From JBFWIL01 sp050256015 (GTDB lineage Bacteria; Bacteroidota; Bacteroidia; Bacteroidales; Prolixibacteraceae): a stretch of 17,715 bases of DNA. The stretch covers positions 1 to 17,715 of the forward strand of contig JBFWIL010000026.1 of NCBI GenBank assembly GCA_050256015.1, read 5' to 3'. Positions within the stretch are counted from its first letter, which is position 1. Each line of letters starts with the position of its first letter. Below, one piece after another: positions 14,540-17,715 of this stretch. The notes beneath the pieces were generated by a model. That model was given only the letters and a program-made list of their open reading frames with translations, had not been told where the DNA came from and did not search any database. A program made the translations under genes and the position numbers.

Positions 14540-15300
14540 CCTATCTGAAGTTAATGTTAAGAAGTGTCTGTAAGGTTGAAAGAGAAGGTAGTTGTAAGCG
14601 TAACGGAAACAACGAAAGGAGTGCTGGCAGTAACGGTTGTAAATGCGGGAACAGAATGAAGCCCGGCAGATCCGAGCATATAAGTAAGTGCCTGAAAACA
14701 GTAACGGGAATCATCCTGTGCGGATAATTCCCGTTCACTACCGGCAACAAAGGTTACTGTTTGCGCCAGGCTACAGTTATTATGACCGGCTGTCGTTCCA
14801 AACCGAAGCTTATCGCAACTGCCCGGTCCTTCCGGAAAAACGTTCTACGGTTTTTCCTTCGGGATGCCCGTTCGGAGATCCCTGCGGATTCCTTCCCGGA
14901 CGAAGTCCTTTCAGGTGCCTAAGCGGGAAGGGTCTTTCGATCTGTCCCGATTTGGTTTTTGCGGTGACCGAAACCAAAGTCTCTTTCACCGTTACTTCCT
15001 GATTTTGTTTGCGAAACCTGAAGGGAACGGTTTTACCCGGTCCGGCCTGTATTCGTCAAACTAAATCGGTTCTGGAAGCCCTGTCAGCTCAAACTTATAC
15101 AGAACGTTTCGGTTCCTGATTTTGAGAAAGCATATTACAATTGCTTGTTTTATGCCTTAACTTCGGCTCTTTTGAATGGCAGATCCGAAGATCCGAATGA
15201 TTTGATGCCGGGTCAGCTAAGTCCCTTTATCGCCTCCGCATCCTGCAGAGCAGCCTTTTATCTCTCACCTGATATATCAAAATTACGTTAAAAGGATAAC
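14540..15300. other. Part of a roughly 1-kb stretch without a convincing gene; possible decayed gene or intergenic repeat
   Basis: Between the CoA-transferase promoter and the isocitrate dehydrogenase there is no gene I would defend. On the - strand two stop-free frames overlap by 35 bases: 14810-15055 (81 codons, no ATG) and 14557-14844 (95 codons). Their translations look reasonably protein-like, as after a frameshift, but match no family I know. The + strand frames 14688-15002 and 14864-15064 are also open, so low stop-codon density may explain all of them. A hairpin GGAAAAAC/GTTTTTCC sits at 14834-14857. The heptamer GTAACGG occurs at 14600, 14630 and 14701, and inverted at 14989. Confidence 0.4.
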
Positions 15301-15353
15301 CTGAGTCAAGTGTTTCCGCTTTTTTAAATGAACGATGAATACACAGCGGTTAT

Positions 15354-15365
15354 TAACAATTGTTA
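15354..15365. repeat. Perfect 12-base palindrome
   Basis: TAACAATTGTTA is a perfect palindrome in the gap downstream of the isocitrate dehydrogenase gene. It could be a protein-binding site; no neighbouring promoter was recognised. Confidence 0.3.
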
Positions 15366-15400
15366 GTAAATGCTGCAGGCCTTTTTTGAAAAGGGATAAT

Positions 15401-15427
15401 GCATATCCGGATATGCTTTCCGGAAAG
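15401..15427. repeat. Two abutting CCGG-centred perfect palindromes
   Basis: GCATATCCGGATATGC (15401-15416) and CTTTCCGGAAAG (15416-15427) are both perfect and share one base. They lie about 60 bases beyond the isocitrate dehydrogenase stop on the - strand. No clear U-run follows on that strand, so this is not a classic terminator. It may form a double hairpin at the mRNA 3' end or be a protein-binding site. Confidence 0.45.
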
Positions 15428-15485
15428 GTTATGAACAGCTTATGCTTGTTTATTCCCTGACGGCCTGTTTTCGGTACTGCTTCCT

Positions 15486-16754
15486 TTAGTGGATGTTGCC
15501 GATAATTTCATCTGCGAATTCTGATGTTGTAAGCAGTTCTGCCCCTTCCATCATGGCATGCAGATCGGCAGTTACCTTTCGCCTGGCATAAGTATGTTCC
15601 ATGGCGTCACGTACATGTTCGGCTGCTTCATACCAGCCTAAATATTCCAGCAGCATGGCTCCCGAAAGAATCAGCGAGCTGGGATTGGCTTTGCCTGTTC
15701 CGGCTATATCCGGGGCGGTTCCGTGTGTGGCTTCAAAGATGGCATAGCCGCTCTGGTAATTGATGTTGGCTCCTGGTGAAATGCCGATGCCACCTACCAT
15801 TGCTGCCAGCTGGTCGGAGATGTAGTCGCCGTTCAGGTTCATGGTGGCAATAACCGAGTAATCCCAGGGTTTCAGCAGGCTGTTCTGTAGAAAAGCATCG
15901 GTAATTACATCTTTGATGATGACCCGTCCTGCATTTTTGGCCTGTTCCAGTTCCTTTCGGGCATCTTCAGCTCCTTTATTCCCTGAGGTTTTTTCGTACT
16001 GCTGCCATGTGTATATCTGAGTGCCGAATTCTTTTTCGGCCAGTTCGTATCCCCAATTTTTGAAAGATCCTTCTGTAAACTTCATGATGTTGCCCTTGTG
16101 TACCATGGTTACAGAGGGCAGGTGGCGTTTAATTGCATAACGGATTGCAGCGCGAACCAGCCGTTCCGATCCTTCCCTTGATACGGGTTTGATACCGAAG
16201 GACGAAGTGTCCGGAAAGCGGATCCGGCTTATGAGATCCATTTCCTTATCCAGAAAATTCAGCAATTTCCGGGTCTTTTCCTCTCCGGTCATAAACTCGA
16301 TGCCGGCATAAATATCTTCAGTATTTTCACGGAAGATGTGCATATCTACCATGGAAGGGTAACGAACAGGGGAGGGAACACCCTTGAACCAACGTACCGG
16401 CCGGAGGCAGACGAAAAGATCGAGAGCCTGTCGCAGGGTAACATTCAGAGAGCGGATGCCTCCGCCTACCGGAGTCCGGAGCGGTCCTTTGATGCCGACC
16501 AGGTAATTCCGGAAAGCCTGAAGGGTTTCATCGGGCAGGTAACTGCCTGTTTTGCGGAAAGCTTTTTCCCCGGCCAGCACCTCTTTCCAGTTCAGCACCC
16601 TGTTGTTGCCGTATGCTTTGCTTACGGCAGCATCGAGAACCTTCCGGGCCGGGAAGGAGATGTCTTTGCCGATGCCATCTCCTTCTATGAAAGGGATAAC
16701 CGGCCGGTCGGGAACGGATAGTTTCCCGTTTTTGATACCTACTTGATTGTTCAT
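15486..16754 (-). CDS. icd: Isocitrate dehydrogenase, subfamily I (E. coli-like), with NAD-type cofactor residues
   Basis: The 422 residues align throughout with E. coli Icd: FIEGDGIG (22-29), TPVGGGIRSLNVTLRQ (94-109), VDMHIFRENTEDIYAGIEF, MVHKGNIMKFTEGSFKNWGYELA, MNLNGDYISD (305-314) and FEATHGTAP (340-348). The regulatory Ser113 equivalent is Ser102. The enzyme oxidatively decarboxylates isocitrate to 2-oxoglutarate in the TCA cycle. In E. coli Lys344, Tyr345, Tyr391 and Arg395 bind the NADP phosphate; here they are Asp349, Ile350, Ala396 and Ala400. Tyr337 and Ala356 replace Cys332 and Val351. This is the pattern linked to NAD use. The start ATG is 1 base after the stop of the other isocitrate dehydrogenase, so translation is probably coupled. 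Family is certain; NAD use is a residue-based prediction. Confidence 0.96.
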   Translation of the reverse strand: MNNQVGIKNGKLSVPDRPVIPFIEGDGIGKDISFPARKVLDAAVSKAYGNNRVLNWKEVLAGEKAFRKTGSYLPDETLQAFRNYLVGIKGPLRTPVGGGIRSLNVTLRQALDLFVCLRPVRWFKGVPSPVRYPSMVDMHIFRENTEDIYAGIEFMTGEEKTRKLLNFLDKEMDLISRIRFPDTSSFGIKPVSREGSERLVRAAIRYAIKRHLPSVTMVHKGNIMKFTEGSFKNWGYELAEKEFGTQIYTWQQYEKTSGNKGAEDARKELEQAKNAGRVIIKDVITDAFLQNSLLKPWDYSVIATMNLNGDYISDQLAAMVGGIGISPGANINYQSGYAIFEATHGTAPDIAGTGKANPSSLILSGAMLLEYLGWYEAAEHVRDAMEHTYARRKVTADLHAMMEGAELLTTSEFADEIIGNIH

Positions 16755-16755
16755 A

Positions 16756-17715
16756 TCAGACTAATTTTTTTCTCAGGTTACGGTCTATAGCATCAAGAAA
16801 AGCTTCCGTATGCAGGTAATGCTCATCCTTCAACTGTTTCCCGTGAACAATCAGGGCCAGATCTTTAGTCATTTCTCCCTGTTCAACAGTTTTAATGCAT
16901 ACTTGCTCAAGCATATGGGCGAAATTACGGAGCTTTTCATTTTTGTCCAGCTTACCGCGGAAGTCAAGTCCTCTGGTCCAGGCAAAAATGGAAGCAATGG
17001 GGTTGGTTGAGGTGGGTTTCCCCTGCTGGTGCAGGCGGTAGTGTCTGGTAACCGTGCCATGGGCTGCTTCGGCTTCCATGGTTTTTCCATCGGGGCTTAT
17101 CAGCGTGGAGGTCATCAGTCCGAGTGATCCGAACCCCAGGGCCACAGTATCAGACTGTACATCTCCGTCGTAGTTCTTGCAGGCCCAGACAAAACCGCCT
17201 TCCCATTTCAAGGCGGCGGCCACCATGTCGTCGATCAGCCGGTGTTCATAGGTAATTCCGGCTGCCTCAAACCGGACTTTGAACTCGTTTTCATAGACCT
17301 GTTGGAAAAGATCCCTAAACCTGCCGTCGTATTTTTTCAAAATGGTGTTTTTGGTAGACAGGTACAGCGGCCAGCCTTTGTTTAGTGCCTGGTTCATACA
17401 GGCCCGGGCAAAGCCGGTGATCGAATCATCGGTGTTGTACATGGCCATGGCCACCCCGTCTCCCTCAAAGTGATATACTTCATGTTGCCGGGGGCTCCCG
17501 CCGTCTTCGGGTGTGAAGGTGATGGTAAGCCTGCCTTTCCCTTTGGTTCGGAAGTCGGTGGACTGGTACTGGTCTCCGAAGGCATGACGGCCGATGCAGA
17601 TGGGCTTCTTCCAGCCCGGGACCAGTCGGGGAATGTTCCTGATGAGTATGGGTTCCCGGAATAGCGTTCCGTCCAGGATGTTACGTATGGTTCCGTTGGG
17701 CGATTGAAATCGCCC
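16756..17715 (-). CDS. NADP-type isocitrate dehydrogenase, subfamily II (eukaryote-like); N-terminal part outside the window
   Basis: The frame is open from the stop at 16756 to the window end, giving the last 319 residues; about 90 N-terminal residues are missing by comparison with human IDH1. An ATG at 17452-17454 is internal, because conserved family sequence runs on upstream of it: SPNGTIRNIL (substrate Ser/Asn/Arg), IPRLVPGWKKP and IGRHAFGDQYQSTDF. Further motifs are GWPLYLSTKNTILKKYDGRF, YEHRLIDDMVA, WACKNYDGDVQSD (metal Asp residues) and EAEAAHGTVTRHYR. The Arg-His of TVTRHYR equals human Arg314-His315, which bind the NADP 2'-phosphate, so NADP is the expected cofactor. The gene is the upstream partner of the adjacent icd, on the same strand. 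Confidence 0.96.
   Translation of the reverse strand, partial: GRFQSPNGTIRNILDGTLFREPILIRNIPRLVPGWKKPICIGRHAFGDQYQSTDFRTKGKGRLTITFTPEDGGSPRQHEVYHFEGDGVAMAMYNTDDSITGFARACMNQALNKGWPLYLSTKNTILKKYDGRFRDLFQQVYENEFKVRFEAAGITYEHRLIDDMVAAALKWEGGFVWACKNYDGDVQSDTVALGFGSLGLMTSTLISPDGKTMEAEAAHGTVTRHYRLHQQGKPTSTNPIASIFAWTRGLDFRGKLDKNEKLRNFAHMLEQVCIKTVEQGEMTKDLALIVHGKQLKDEHYLHTEAFLDAIDRNLRKKLV

Noticed and set aside
14688..15064. Plus-strand frames of 104 and 66 codons as real genes
   Set aside because: They start at non-ATG or internal positions, match no family, overlap each other and compete with equally open - strand frames.
16756..17454. Subfamily II isocitrate dehydrogenase starting at the ATG at 17454
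   Set aside because: The frame continues open to the window end and encodes conserved family motifs, so that ATG is internal and the gene is partial.
1..17715. CRISPR array, insertion sequence, integrase, toxin-antitoxin or phage defence genes
   Set aside because: I looked for repeated spacers, transposase motifs and small paired genes and saw none in this window.

Overview
The window looks like the chromosome of a Bacteroidetes bacterium, probably a Bacteroidales or Marinilabiliales-type anaerobe that makes propionate. The reasons are a SusC/SusD pair, TAnnTTTG-type -7 promoter boxes, little sign of Shine-Dalgarno sites, and a sodium-pumping methylmalonyl-CoA decarboxylase operon. The species cannot be named from the sequence.

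Region 1 (1-6949, + strand, visibly AT-richer than the rest) is the 3' part of a polysaccharide-utilisation-type locus. It holds the C-terminal part of a SusC TonB-dependent transporter, a complete SusD lipoprotein, a hairpin terminator, and then a compact enzyme operon. That operon encodes a lipoprotein phosphoinositide-specific phospholipase C-like enzyme, a secreted GH92 alpha-mannosidase and an unrecognised secreted 190-aa protein. A phosphoinositol-cleaving enzyme with a mannosidase beside SusCD suggests a mannosylated phosphoinositide target such as a GPI-anchor glycan or phosphatidylinositol mannoside. This is the most interesting possible system in the window, but it remains an inference.

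Region 2 (6950-8363) is a boundary. A tRNA-Arg(CCG) on the - strand has its 3' end and terminator facing the locus. An HD-domain phosphohydrolase follows on the + strand and ends in a perfect bidirectional terminator.

Region 3 (8364-14426, - strand, GC-richer) is an energy-conserving propionate module, in transcription order. A succinate/acyl-CoA transferase comes first, with its own promoter and terminator. It is followed by methylmalonyl-CoA epimerase, the decarboxylase carboxyltransferase subunit, a gamma subunit carrying a periplasmic lamin-tail domain, the biotin carrier and the membrane beta subunit. Together they would epimerise methylmalonyl-CoA, decarboxylate it to propionyl-CoA with Na+ export, and pass CoA back to succinate.

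Region 4 (14427-15485) is about 1 kb with no convincing gene. It contains overlapping open frames without starts and several perfect short palindromes.

Region 5 (15486-17715, - strand) holds two unrelated-type isocitrate dehydrogenases one base apart. The first is a eukaryotic-like subfamily II enzyme with NADP-type residues, cut by the window end. The second is an E. coli-like subfamily I enzyme whose cofactor residues are of the NAD type.
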